This document shows, piece after piece, positions 7,576-16,483 of a stretch of 64,000 nucleotides of DNA. Source of the stretch: Planctomycetota bacterium (GTDB lineage: Bacteria > Planctomycetota > Phycisphaerae > Sedimentisphaerales > Anaerohalosphaeraceae). Positions within the stretch are counted from its first letter, which is position 1. Each line of letters opens with the position of its first letter. The stretch is from positions 1-64,000 of the forward strand of contig JAKPDO010000006.1 in the NCBI GenBank assembly GCA_029552545.1, given 5' to 3'. The position numbers were made by a program, and so were the translations under genes. The notes beneath the pieces were generated by a model that saw only the letters and a list, made by a program, of their open reading frames with translations, did no database searches and had not been told where the DNA came from.

Positions 7576-10083
7576 ATGACGAACGAACAGACAATTCAGA
7601 TTGTACCGATGAAGGCCGAGCATGCACGGGATGTGGCACGCCTTCACATTGAAGGAATTCATCAGGGCTTTATCAGTTCACTGGGGGAGGAATTTGTCAC
7701 GGCGCTGTATGAAACACTGGCGGAAAGCGCTGAGAGTTTCAGTTATGTAGCTGTAGCGGACGGCAGGGTCGTCGGGTTTGCTTCGTTTACGACCAATTTG
7801 AGAAAAGTTTATCATTCTGTGCTTCGCAAACGCGGACTGAAATTTGTCGGCCTTCTGCTTCGAAAGGTTTTTTCTGTTTCGGTGCTTCGCCGGATTCTGG
7901 AAACACTGCTCTATCCTCGGCGAATCGGCCGTCTGCGTCTTCCGGATGCCGAGCTGCTTTCGATCGGGGTGGCCGCAGACTGCCGCGGACAAAAACTCGG
8001 CAATCGTCTGATTGAGCGCGGCTTTCAGGAATGTGCGGCACGGGGAATTGAACGGGTCAAAGTGCTGGTGGCGGATTTTAATGAACCGGCGAATCGGCTG
8101 TACAGGAAAACCGGATTTCGCCTGGCGACTCAGATTGTCAACCACGGCATTGTCAGCAATGTTTATGTGGCGCCCGTCCGGTCTGTTGTTCCCGAAGAAC
8201 ACAGGCTGGTCTTCCGCTCCATGCGGCTGTCTGATGTGGACCAGGTGGTTACGATTCATCGGTTTTGTTTTTCGCCTTCCGTGTCGCTGTTTTCTGTGTT
8301 AAATCCGCGGGTTGCCCGGCATCTGTATGCTCAGTATGTAGAGGAGCCGGACAGCCTGGCGGTGGTGATGTATGATACAGCGACGGGACTTGTGGCAGGT
8401 TATGCCGCCGGAACACTTCGTCCGGGTTTCCAGAAGCGGTTTTTCAAACGGCACTGGTTTTTGGTCGGCTGGTATTTTTTCTGGGCTTTGGCGGCTCATC
8501 CTTCTCTGTTTGCCCGATTGGCTCGAACGATGCTCCGGCGGGAGCGGTTTGACGAATACCGCCGGCATCCTGAACAGTTTGAGAATACGCCGCCCTCCGG
8601 GCCGGTGGGATACTTTATGCCGATTGCGCTGCATCCGGATTATCGGGGCGGAGGCAACGCCGTTCGTTTGGCTCGTGCATTAATGGATGAATTCTTCAAA
8701 CGAGGGGTTGTCCGAATCCGCGGCAACAAAATCGATATAAACAATATCGCCAGCCGCAGACTGTTTGTGGAAAAACTCGGCTGGAATTCCGCCGTCATAG
8801 AAAATGAATCGGTCGCCGTCTGGGTTGACAGACCTGCGGCGGAGGAACCCAAACAGCAGCCGATGTTGCCGCCTGTGCTGCTTTCTTTTTCCCTTCAGCC
8901 GCCGGCGGCGTTCATTACCTACGGCTGGTGCCGTTCCTCCTATGCGGTTCTTTTTTCGCTGGGGCAAAAAGGTATAAATGTTCATGTAGGAGATGCCTCT
9001 TCTTTGGCCATGTGCCGTTTTTCCCGATACAGCCGTTCGTTTATCCGGCTGCCGGATTTCTTTCTGGAACCTGAACGCTACATCGATGCTCTCCTCAAGG
9101 CGCTCGAGCGGTCGGAGGCGGAGATTCTTCTTCCCTGTCATGAAGACATCGGTTTAGTCAGCCGCTTCCGGGACCGGTTTCCCGGGTACATTCGGACTGC
9201 CGTGCCGGCATGGCAAACCTATCAGGCGGCGGAGGACAAGCTGGAATTGATGCGGCAAGCGGCCAACTTCGGCGTTCCGGTCCCGCAGACGTGCTCCGTT
9301 CAGTCAGAACACGAACTGGAAAAGGCCGTACGAGATTTCACCTGGCCGGTGATTCTCAAAACGCGTATCGGCAACAGTGCAAAGGGGGTAGCCGTTACCC
9401 ACAGTTGGGAAGAGTTAAAGCAGCAGTTTCGATATTTGATTGATACCTATGGACTCGAAGAGGGCCGCTGGCCGTTTTTGCAGGAGTATCTGCCCGGAAG
9501 GGCGGCCGGTGTCTGCGCCCTCTATGACCGCGGCAAACCGCTGGCCTTTTTTGCGGAGGAATACCTCCGCTGCAAGGAACCGAATCGATTCGGGACCTCG
9601 ACGATGAGAAAAACACTCGAGGACCCTGTTCTTGTGGGACATGCTCAAAAGCTTCTCGGCGGCCTGGGATGGCATGGTCTGGCTCATCTGGATTTTATCC
9701 AGGATGCGGCGGGAACCTGGCGGCTGATTGAACTGAATCCCCGTCCCTGGGGGGCGATGGCACTGGCTCTGTACGCCGGTGTGGATTTCCCCTGGCTGTG
9801 GTATCGTCTGGCCAAAGGAGAGGAAATGTCCTTTGCGGATTTTAAACCGCAGTCCCTTTTCTGCCGCTGGATTTTGGGAGATTTTTTTGCGTTCGTGGAA
9901 CTGCTTAAGAAGGGACGTTTTGCGGAGGCCGGGCGGGTTTTTCTGCCTTGCCGAAACTGCCGACACGATGATTTTCTGCTGACGGATCCGCTGCCGTTTG
10001 TCTTTCAGCATCTGGACTATTTTGTGAAATTCCTTAAATCCGGCGGCAGTCTGAATCCTGCCACGAAAAATATGGTTCGATAA
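7576..10083 (+). CDS. GNAT-GNAT-ATP-grasp fusion protein
   Basis: This 835-residue protein has three parts. Residues ~1-205 form a GNAT acetyltransferase with the acetyl-CoA loop CRGQKLGNRL (136-145). Residues ~210-420 form a second GNAT-like domain with HPDYRGGGNAVRL (353-365). Residues ~440-790 form an ATP-grasp carboxylate-amine ligase domain with the ATP-binding lysine region VILKTRIGNSAKGVAV and the metal-binding ELNPRPWG (719-726). Such a protein could activate a carboxylate on an amino-sugar or amino-acid substituent and acylate it. The substrate is unknown. It lies 21 bases after the thiolase gene and 22 before a WecA-like gene, suggesting decoration of a lipid-linked saccharide. Confidence 0.8.
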   Translation: MTNEQTIQIVPMKAEHARDVARLHIEGIHQGFISSLGEEFVTALYETLAESAESFSYVAVADGRVVGFASFTTNLRKVYHSVLRKRGLKFVGLLLRKVFSVSVLRRILETLLYPRRIGRLRLPDAELLSIGVAADCRGQKLGNRLIERGFQECAARGIERVKVLVADFNEPANRLYRKTGFRLATQIVNHGIVSNVYVAPVRSVVPEEHRLVFRSMRLSDVDQVVTIHRFCFSPSVSLFSVLNPRVARHLYAQYVEEPDSLAVVMYDTATGLVAGYAAGTLRPGFQKRFFKRHWFLVGWYFFWALAAHPSLFARLARTMLRRERFDEYRRHPEQFENTPPSGPVGYFMPIALHPDYRGGGNAVRLARALMDEFFKRGVVRIRGNKIDINNIASRRLFVEKLGWNSAVIENESVAVWVDRPAAEEPKQQPMLPPVLLSFSLQPPAAFITYGWCRSSYAVLFSLGQKGINVHVGDASSLAMCRFSRYSRSFIRLPDFFLEPERYIDALLKALERSEAEILLPCHEDIGLVSRFRDRFPGYIRTAVPAWQTYQAAEDKLELMRQAANFGVPVPQTCSVQSEHELEKAVRDFTWPVILKTRIGNSAKGVAVTHSWEELKQQFRYLIDTYGLEEGRWPFLQEYLPGRAAGVCALYDRGKPLAFFAEEYLRCKEPNRFGTSTMRKTLEDPVLVGHAQKLLGGLGWHGLAHLDFIQDAAGTWRLIELNPRPWGAMALALYAGVDFPWLWYRLAKGEEMSFADFKPQSLFCRWILGDFFAFVELLKKGRFAEAGRVFLPCRNCRHDDFLLTDPLPFVFQHLDYFVKFLKSGGSLNPATKNMVR

Positions 10084-10105
10084 ACAATTTTTAAGACACA
10101 CCGAT

Positions 10106-11128
10106 ATGGATGGGCTGTGGATTTTTGTTTTTAGTTTGGCTGCGGGTTTGGCCGCCACCTGGCTAAGCCGCCAGCTGGCTTTGCGATTGAATATTGTGGA
10201 CCGGCCGGACAACACCGTCAAAACGCACGGCCGGCCGATTGCCTATCTGGGCGGGCTGGGCATCTGGGTCGGGTTTGCCGTCGGAATGCTTTTGCATCTT
10301 GCGGGGGCGGAAAAATTTGCCGGGCTTGTCTGGTTTCTGGCCGCCTCCGTTTTGATTTGTCTGGTCGGTCTGGCGGATGATATTCTTTCGCTGTCTCCGG
10401 GCCGCAAAATCGCCGGACAGCTTTTGACAGCGGCTTTGGCCGTCTTTTTTCTGAATCCTCATCTAAAGGAAGTTTTTCCGCAGCTGTCAGCCCCCTTTGC
10501 GGCGGCGGTTTCATTCGGCCTTCTTGTCTTTTTTGTTCTCGGGGCCTCCAATTCCGTCAATCTCCTCGATGGACTGGACGGCCTGTGCGGAGGGGTGACA
10601 TTTTTGATTTGTATCGGGTTTTTTCTGCTGGCGGCGATGAGCCGCTCGGTCTTCAGCCCGTTTCAGGAAACGGCGGCTTTGTCTTTGGCTGCCGCCTGTG
10701 CCGGGTTTCTGGTGTTTAATTATCCGCCCGCTTCCATTTTTATGGGCGATGCCGGCTCGCTTCTGATTGGGTTCCTGCTGGCCTGTCAGATAATTTTGTT
10801 TCTGCTGCAGGGCCCGGCGGTTTTTCTGGCATCTCTGTTTATCTTTGGCCTGCCGATTTTAGATACCTCGGTGGCCATTCTTCGCCGGCTTCTGAATCGC
10901 AAGCCCCTTTTTGTCGCTGACCGAGGGCATATCTACGACCAGCTGGTCGACCGGGGCTTTACAAAAACGCAATCCGTCTGGGCCTGCTATCTCCTCACAG
11001 CCCTGTTTTCCGCCGTCGGCCTTCTCGGGTTTCGACTCGGTCTTCGACCGGCCCTTCCACTCTACCTCTTCACCATTCTCATCACCTTCCTCATCATCTG
11101 GAAAAAGGGCTTTCTCCGGAAAGTCTGA
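10106..11128 (+). CDS. Undecaprenyl-phosphate phosphosugar transferase (MraY/WecA/TagO family)
   Basis: The 340-residue polytopic membrane protein has about ten hydrophobic segments. It has the family hallmarks: PDNTVKTHGRPIAYLGG near the N-terminus, LVGLADDILSL with the Mg-binding aspartate pair, NSVNLLDGLDGLCGG, and IFMGDAGSLLIGF, followed by the cytoplasmic HIYDQLVDRGFT loop with the conserved histidine. It would transfer a UDP-N-acetylhexosamine-1-phosphate to undecaprenyl phosphate, starting a polysaccharide repeat unit. Its place at the end of the glycosyltransferase run fits the initiating step. GlcNAc is the most common substrate in WecA/TagO, but the sugar is not proven here. Confidence 0.88.
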   Translation: MDGLWIFVFSLAAGLAATWLSRQLALRLNIVDRPDNTVKTHGRPIAYLGGLGIWVGFAVGMLLHLAGAEKFAGLVWFLAASVLICLVGLADDILSLSPGRKIAGQLLTAALAVFFLNPHLKEVFPQLSAPFAAAVSFGLLVFFVLGASNSVNLLDGLDGLCGGVTFLICIGFFLLAAMSRSVFSPFQETAALSLAAACAGFLVFNYPPASIFMGDAGSLLIGFLLACQIILFLLQGPAVFLASLFIFGLPILDTSVAILRRLLNRKPLFVADRGHIYDQLVDRGFTKTQSVWACYLLTALFSAVGLLGFRLGLRPALPLYLFTILITFLIIWKKGFLRKV

Positions 11129-11303
11129 TTTTTCCTGCCGATGGTTCTGCTGACTTGCTGTCAGATTTCTTTTCGCTTGTAACAAGACAATATAGACACA
11201 CAATGGTGTATTGGTAGATTGTATTGACCTAAAATCGAAGAAAACATTAAAATGGGTTAACTCGAAAAAGCTTGAGAGGAGAAAAAGAAAAGGGGGTATT
11301 TTT

Positions 11304-13298
11304 ATGAAATCGCTGCTTCTTTCCGCATCATTTTTCCTTGCCATGGGTTTGGCGTATTCGGGTCAATCGGGTGATTTAACCGGGGATGGGGTTGTGGACA
11401 TCCAGGACCTTTCCGCACTTTCCCAATACTGGCTGTCTCAGGTTCCGTCTGTTCGACACTATCCGGTTGCCGTGACGGTAGCCGCATCGAATGCTTCGCC
11501 GGAGGACAAGGCCTCCGCGGATTTTGTCTGCGACGGAGTCAATGACCAGGAAGAAATTATGGCGGCCTATCAGGTTATCTTAAGCAGGACGGCGGATGTA
11601 CACATCGGCGGGGCTGTTCGGAATTTATACATCGGCGGCAAGATTGAATTTACGGCGGGGTGGTATAATATTGACGGTGTGATCAACATCACTGGGCCCG
11701 CTCCTGTAACGCTGGAGGGGGTTGGTTTCCAAAGTGATTGGCGCACATCTTCATTCTATGGTGCCGGTACCGTTCTGAAACTGAATTATTTGGGGACCCT
11801 TTTAAACTATACGTATACATCTGACCCGCCTTCCGGCTGGTCGTGCGGGCAAATTCGCGGCATCTGGTTTGAGGGGAACAGCGCGGGTCTTTCCGGCACC
11901 TACGCCAATGCCCCCGGTTTGACTTTCAGTGCAGGCATCCGAATTTCCTCCAAAGGGGATGTGCATATTACCGACTGCATGTTCGCCAATTTTGAACATG
12001 AATGGGTGCTGTATTCAAGTGCCCATGGGATTTGGGTCGATCACTGTGATTTTGAAAACAGTTATCCAATCCGGGGAATTGTTTATTTAGATACATGGTC
12101 CGGGCTGAAACGCGATTGGATCAGCAGCTGTCATTTTGCCCGCTGTGCCCAATCAACCTCTTTTCCGGCGGTATATGGAATTTATGTGAATCATAATATG
12201 GTTTGGATTAGCAGCTGCAATTTTGAACGGATCAGCACGGATTGCTCGGAAACCGTCCCTTACGGGATTTATTTAAATCAGGCCAGGGATGTCAAGATTA
12301 CGAACTGCACTTTTTCCTACGTGTGTGAGCCGACAACCAAACCTGTCCAAGCGGCCGGAGCTGTCATTTATGTCTCACCCAACAGCAGCGGGTCCAAAAT
12401 CATCGGCAATACCTTTGAAAACAGCGCCGGAGCCGTCGGAGCCAAAGTCCTGTCGATTAATGCCCCGGATGTCATCATATCCGGCAACACGTTCAGTGCC
12501 TGCAATCTGACTTCGGATGTGTCTTCAGAGGTCTCCTCCGTCCTCGAACTGCTCTCCAATGCCCGTCGAATCAAGGTTGCTGACAATATTGTGCAGCAGT
12601 GTCTGGATAATCCCGCCGGCTGCGGCATTCGTATCAGCGGGGCCAAACAGATATCCCTAACCGGAAATATCATCAGTTCTCTGCCTTCGGATGCAATTTG
12701 GATTCAAAGCGGCAGCGAGGATATTCTGCTTGAGGGCAACAGCGGGTTTGCCTGGGGAGATGACGGCGCTTTTGTACGCCTGGAGCGAAACACCAGGCAT
12801 CTTTCCATTCTCAGCAATCAGGCCGATGGAACCCTCAGTGCATCAGCCCGCAGCGGGGCTTTTCTCTGGGCGGCCGCCGGCTCGCAGGGATTGGTCGAAA
12901 ATCTCTGCTTATCCGGAAATCATATATACAATGTCGACCATTCTTTTCATCCGAATACGGATTGGGCATCGGTAAGGGATTTTACCGCATCGGCAAACAA
13001 AGGGTTGAATGCAGTTTTCAGCGGTCCTTGCGACAGTGTCTTGCCTCCGCTTCCGATGGCGGCATTCGATACATCTTTCGGCCCCCTCAGTGCGGTGCTG
13101 ATGGATGGTTCCCAACCGGGTGAAATCTGTTACTTCGAGATGAAAGAGGGAGCTGCAGCCGTCAATCTGACAGTCAATCCATCCATTCCTCAGGCAACCC
13201 GCATTTATGTATTTGACGCAATTGGGGAAAATCTAATGGTGCTCTGGAACGGGTCGGTTTGGGTCGAACTCCAAAAAACCTGCGGGCAGATGGATTAA
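11304..13298 (+). CDS. Secreted right-handed beta-helix protein with N-terminal dockerin-like motif
   Basis: The start is set at ATG 11304, preceded by an AGGGGG-type site, giving 664 residues. The upstream in-frame TTG at 11211 would put basic residues before the signal peptide. A signal peptide (MKSLLLSASFFLAMGLAYSG) is followed directly by a single dockerin-like calcium loop, GDLTGDGVVDIQDLSALSQY. From about residue 150, repeated short strands such as ISSCHFARCAQS, ISSCNFERIS, ITNCTFSYVC and IIGNTFENSAG indicate a parallel beta-helix of the pectate-lyase type. No catalytic residues could be assigned. A polysaccharide-binding or surface-attached enzyme is possible. An N-terminal position for the dockerin-like motif is less usual than a C-terminal one. 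Confidence 0.75.
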   Translation: MKSLLLSASFFLAMGLAYSGQSGDLTGDGVVDIQDLSALSQYWLSQVPSVRHYPVAVTVAASNASPEDKASADFVCDGVNDQEEIMAAYQVILSRTADVHIGGAVRNLYIGGKIEFTAGWYNIDGVINITGPAPVTLEGVGFQSDWRTSSFYGAGTVLKLNYLGTLLNYTYTSDPPSGWSCGQIRGIWFEGNSAGLSGTYANAPGLTFSAGIRISSKGDVHITDCMFANFEHEWVLYSSAHGIWVDHCDFENSYPIRGIVYLDTWSGLKRDWISSCHFARCAQSTSFPAVYGIYVNHNMVWISSCNFERISTDCSETVPYGIYLNQARDVKITNCTFSYVCEPTTKPVQAAGAVIYVSPNSSGSKIIGNTFENSAGAVGAKVLSINAPDVIISGNTFSACNLTSDVSSEVSSVLELLSNARRIKVADNIVQQCLDNPAGCGIRISGAKQISLTGNIISSLPSDAIWIQSGSEDILLEGNSGFAWGDDGAFVRLERNTRHLSILSNQADGTLSASARSGAFLWAAAGSQGLVENLCLSGNHIYNVDHSFHPNTDWASVRDFTASANKGLNAVFSGPCDSVLPPLPMAAFDTSFGPLSAVLMDGSQPGEICYFEMKEGAAAVNLTVNPSIPQATRIYVFDAIGENLMVLWNGSVWVELQKTCGQMD

Positions 13299-13424
13299 GG
13301 GTTCATTGGGAGACAATTTTTCGGGAAATTTTGGTTTTTGGCGGCTGAATGTCTGGAGGATTGTTTCGTTTTATGGTAGAATCCTGAAAGAAAACAACAA
13401 TCGCAGATTCCAGAGGGGGTTTGT

Positions 13425-14561
13425 ATGAAGACAGGGAAAGTCCGCTACTGTACAGACATTCGGCAGATTTCTTTTTTGTCCGAAAAAGAAAAAGCCCTTA
13501 TGGAACCAGTCGTCAGGCAATTTCCCTTCCGGGCCAATGACTACTATCTTTCCCTGATTGACTGGAATGACCCCGCTGACCCGATTCGGCGAATGATTGT
13601 GCCCAGCGCCGATGAACTGGAGCCGTGGGGCCGGCCGGACCCCTCTGATGAAAGCGCCTATACCGTGATGCAGGGAGTCGAGCACAAATACAACACCACG
13701 GTGCTGCTGCTGGTCAGCGAGGTCTGCGACGGCATCTGCCGCTACTGTTTTCGCAAGCGTCTCTTTGCCCGCCAAAAGCAGGAAATTCTCCGTGATTTGC
13801 CGGCGGCCCTCGAGTATATCCGTTCGCACACGGAGATTACCAACGTGCTGTTGACCGGCGGCGACCCGTTCGTGCTGTCCACACGCAGGCTGGAACAGAT
13901 TATCGCTCCGCTGCGTCAGATTCCCCACGTGCAGATCATCCGCATCGGAACCCGCATCCCGGTTTTCAATCCGTTCCGAATTCTTGAGGATCATGATTTG
14001 CTCTCTCTTATTGAGAGATATTCGCTGCCGGACAAAAAAATCTACATCATGACTCACTTCTGTCATCCGCGCGAGTTGACGCCGCAGGCCCTCGAAGCCG
14101 CTCATCGGCTTCAGAAGGCCGGAGCCGTTCTGTGCAACCAGTGCCCGCTGATTCGCGGCGTCAATGACAACCCACAAACCCTGGCTCTGCTGATGCGCCG
14201 GTGTTCCTTTGCGGGGATTGTGCCGTATTATCTGTTCCAGTGCCGACCCGCTCTGGGCAATCATGCCTATACCGTGCCGATTGAAGAGGGCTATGACATT
14301 CTCCGTCAGGCCAAGTCAATGGTCTCCGGTCTGGCCAAACGGCTGCGTTTTGTGATGTCTCATTCGACCGGCAAGCTTGAAATCATCGCCAAAACGGGTG
14401 AGTACACCTATTTCAAATATCATCGGGCCGCCAATGATGCCGACAGCAGCCGTGTTCTGATCTGCCGTTCCAATCCAAAGGCCTGCTGGCTGGATGATTA
14501 TGAAGAAGTCATTCACGATTACCCGCCGGAGCGTCCGTATCATTATTACGGCCCGGAGTAA
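13425..14561 (+). CDS. KamA-family radical SAM protein (lysine 2,3-aminomutase-like)
   Basis: The 378-residue protein starts after an AGAGGGGG ribosome-binding site. The radical SAM cluster motif is C-x3-C-x2-C at residues 101-108 (SEVCDGICRYCF). LLTGGDPFVLS corresponds to the SAM-binding GGDP motif. The family's PLP-lysine region near the C-terminus reads SHSTGKLEII, keeping a lysine but lacking the glycine-rich PGGGGK of true lysine 2,3-aminomutase. It is therefore placed in the wider KamA family, with substrate uncertain. It stands alone, convergent with hisF 37 bases away. A lysine or EF-P-directed role (as in EpmB) is possible but unsupported by neighbours. Confidence 0.8.
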   Translation: MKTGKVRYCTDIRQISFLSEKEKALMEPVVRQFPFRANDYYLSLIDWNDPADPIRRMIVPSADELEPWGRPDPSDESAYTVMQGVEHKYNTTVLLLVSEVCDGICRYCFRKRLFARQKQEILRDLPAALEYIRSHTEITNVLLTGGDPFVLSTRRLEQIIAPLRQIPHVQIIRIGTRIPVFNPFRILEDHDLLSLIERYSLPDKKIYIMTHFCHPRELTPQALEAAHRLQKAGAVLCNQCPLIRGVNDNPQTLALLMRRCSFAGIVPYYLFQCRPALGNHAYTVPIEEGYDILRQAKSMVSGLAKRLRFVMSHSTGKLEIIAKTGEYTYFKYHRAANDADSSRVLICRSNPKACWLDDYEEVIHDYPPERPYHYYGPE

Positions 14562-14598
14562 TCGTTGGCCTGATTCACAACAGAAGACAAGAGGACCT

Positions 14599-15366
14599 TC
14601 AGACCGGCCGGATGGGAATCCCCCGTTGGGCCAGATACTCTTTCACCTGCCGGATGGAATAGGTTCCGTAATGAAAAATTGAGGCGGCCAGGACGGCGTC
14701 GGCCCGGCCTGCTTCAATGACCTCGGCCATGCTCTCGAGCGTGCCGGCCCCGCCGGAGGCAATCACCGGAATATCCACCGCCTCCGCAATCGCCCGCGTG
14801 AGGGCCACATCATACCCCGCCTGCGTGCCGTCGGCATCCATGCTGGTCAGCAGGATTTCCCCCGCCCCCAGCTCCTGAGCCTGCACGGCCCATTCCACCG
14901 CGTCCAGCTCCGTCGGCTCCGAGCCGGCCTTGACACAGACATGCCAGCGGTTTGTTTGTCCGGGGGTGCGTCTGGCGTCAATTGCCAGCACAACGCACTG
15001 ACTGCCGAATCGGTACGCCGCTTCCGAAATCAAGTGTGGATTGCGCACCGCCGCCGTATTGATGGAGCATTTGTCCGCACCGCTTCGCAGCAGAAGTCCG
15101 ATTTCATCGGCACTCGATATCCCGCCGCCGACCGTGAAGGGGATAAACACCCGCTCGGCCACCTTTTCCACCATCTCTACGATGGTTTTGCGGGAGCGAA
15201 TCGTCGCCGTAATATCGAGAAAAACCAGCTCATCCGCCCCTTCCTCGCTGTAGCGGGCCCCCAGTTCCACCGGGTCGCCTGCATCCCGCAGATTGACAAA
15301 ATTCACTCCCTTGACAACCCGGTTGTCTTTGACGTCCAGACAGGGGATGATTCGTTTGGTCAGCAT
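14599..15366 (-). CDS. hisF: Imidazole glycerol phosphate synthase, cyclase subunit HisF
   Basis: The 255-residue TIM-barrel protein begins [20 protein letters not shown] with catalytic Asp11. The second catalytic aspartate lies in VVLAIDARR (about residue 130), and the phosphate-binding glycines in FTVGGGIS and IASGGAGT. With HisH it converts PRFAR plus ammonia to imidazole glycerol phosphate and AICAR, linking histidine and purine synthesis. Its start overlaps the end of hisH by 7 bases, so translation is probably coupled. Length and motifs are normal for the family. Confidence 0.97.
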   Translation of the reverse strand: MLTKRIIPCLDVKDNRVVKGVNFVNLRDAGDPVELGARYSEEGADELVFLDITATIRSRKTIVEMVEKVAERVFIPFTVGGGISSADEIGLLLRSGADKCSINTAAVRNPHLISEAAYRFGSQCVVLAIDARRTPGQTNRWHVCVKAGSEPTELDAVEWAVQAQELGAGEILLTSMDADGTQAGYDVALTRAIAEAVDIPVIASGGAGTLESMAEVIEAGRADAVLAASIFHYGTYSIRQVKEYLAQRGIPIRPV

Positions 15367-15980
15367 ACCGCCTGCTTCTCACAGTACTGCACAAAATTTT
15401 TCAAAAACCGCAGCCCGTCGGCCGCACTCTTTTCCGGATGAAACTGGCAGCCGAAGATGTTCTTTTTCTGCACCGCGGCGGGGATGCGGATTCCATAATG
15501 CGTGCAGGCCGTCAGCGTATCCGGGTCGGAAATCTCTGCATAGAAGGAGTGTGCAAATGCAAAATGCCTTCCCGGCCGCATATCCTCCAGCAGCGTCATC
15601 CCCTCCGGAATCTCCACATAATTCCACCCCATATGCGGAATCGTCAGCCCCAGATTTTGCGGAATCGGCACCACCCTGCCACGGATAAGTCCCAGACAGC
15701 GGTGCACGCCCATCTCATAGGTTTCCTCAAACAGGATTTGATAACCCACGCAGATGCCCAGCAGGGGCTTGCCGGCCGCAGCTTGTTCTTGAATGACGTC
15801 GGCAATGGGGGCGACATTCTGCATTGCATAGCCGCTGGCCCCGACCCCGGGCAGAATCAGCCCGCGGGCCCGTCGGATGTCGGCGGGCTTGCACGAAACC
15901 TCGATCGGGGCCCCAATGTATCGGAATGCATTGATGACACTCCGCACATTCCCCACACCGTAATCAATAATCACCAGCAT
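15360..15980 (-). CDS. hisH: Imidazole glycerol phosphate synthase, glutaminase subunit HisH
   Basis: The protein is about 206 residues when started at ATG 15980, which gives the canonical [15 protein letters not shown]. The longer open frame to 16055 lacks family similarity. The class I amidotransferase triad is present: Cys77 in LLGICVGYQ, and the His/Glu pair in [10 protein letters not shown]; the oxyanion-strand region is [11 protein letters not shown]. It releases ammonia from glutamine and channels it through HisF. It overlaps hisF by 7 bases and lies 77 bases downstream of a tRNA-Ser on the same strand. Other his genes are not in the window. Confidence 0.96.
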   Translation of the reverse strand: MLVIIDYGVGNVRSVINAFRYIGAPIEVSCKPADIRRARGLILPGVGASGYAMQNVAPIADVIQEQAAAGKPLLGICVGYQILFEETYEMGVHRCLGLIRGRVVPIPQNLGLTIPHMGWNYVEIPEGMTLLEDMRPGRHFAFAHSFYAEISDPDTLTACTHYGIRIPAAVQKKNIFGCQFHPEKSAADGLRFLKNFVQYCEKQAVC

Positions 15981-16056
15981 TTTACGAAACCGCCAAGCAG
16001 GAAAGAATGACTCCCAACGTGAATCCTCAGGGGCAGTCCTGAAGAGAAACAGCAAA

Positions 16057-16144
16057 CGGAGAGGGCGGGATTCGAACCCGCGGTACCCTAAAAGGGCACA
16101 CTGGTTTTCGAAACCAGCTCGATCAGCCGCTCCGACACCTCTCC
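16057..16144 (-). tRNA. tRNA-Ser (anticodon CGA)
   Basis: On the minus strand the acceptor stem GGAGAGG (16144 side) pairs with CCTCTCC, and G57 is the discriminator base, as expected for serine. The anticodon arm CTGGT-TTCGAAA-ACCAG gives anticodon CGA (reads UCG). A long variable arm (TGTGCCC...GGGTACC region) and the T-loop GGTTCGAATCC are present, consistent with a class II tRNA. CCA is not encoded. It lies upstream of hisH in the same direction. Confidence 0.95.
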
Positions 16145-16175
16145 ACGTCCGGCCGCATCGGCCTTCACGGCCTTT

Positions 16176-16204
16176 ACCATATCAACATCAGGTTTTTTTT
16201 GCAA
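16176..16204 (-). promoter_or_regulatory. Probable sigma-70-type promoter for tRNA-Ser (and hisHF)
   Basis: On the minus strand, TTGCAA (16199-16204) is separated by exactly 17 bases from TATGGT (16176-16181), about 30 bases upstream of the tRNA 5' end. This is a moderate match to the sigma-70 consensus. Readthrough into hisH is possible, since no strong terminator is visible between the tRNA and hisH. Confidence 0.4.
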
Positions 16205-16483
16205 TCAGGAACGGCGGTTTTTTGTTCCATGAAAAAGAGAGGCTTGAAAATGGTTATAGGAGAAAAAGGTTTGCCTTTTACAAGAGAAACCATATAGACA
16301 ATGTCGTTATTGTCCGTTTTTCTTTTATCTTTTTTTAACATTCGATTCATTCTTGCCTAACAGCGTCCCATTACAACGTTGCCCGTCTTGACTGCGGTGT
16401 GCGCTGCAGTTCGTGTGTGAAGTGTGTCCAAACCGGTGTGTGTATGAAAAGCAGGGAACGTTTCAGGAAAGAAAGGAAAAGGT
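16205..16483 (+). other. Intergenic leader upstream of the dockerin-bearing secreted protein
   Basis: No convincing ORF lies here. A weak promoter may be TTGCCT (16271-16276), 16 bases, then TATAGA (16293-16298). A small hairpin, GACAAT (16297-16302) / ATTGTC (16309-16314), is followed by T-rich sequence and could be a weak terminator or leader structure. The translation start of the following gene has a good site (GAAAGGAAAAGGT). The leader is AT-rich relative to the genes around it. Confidence 0.35.
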
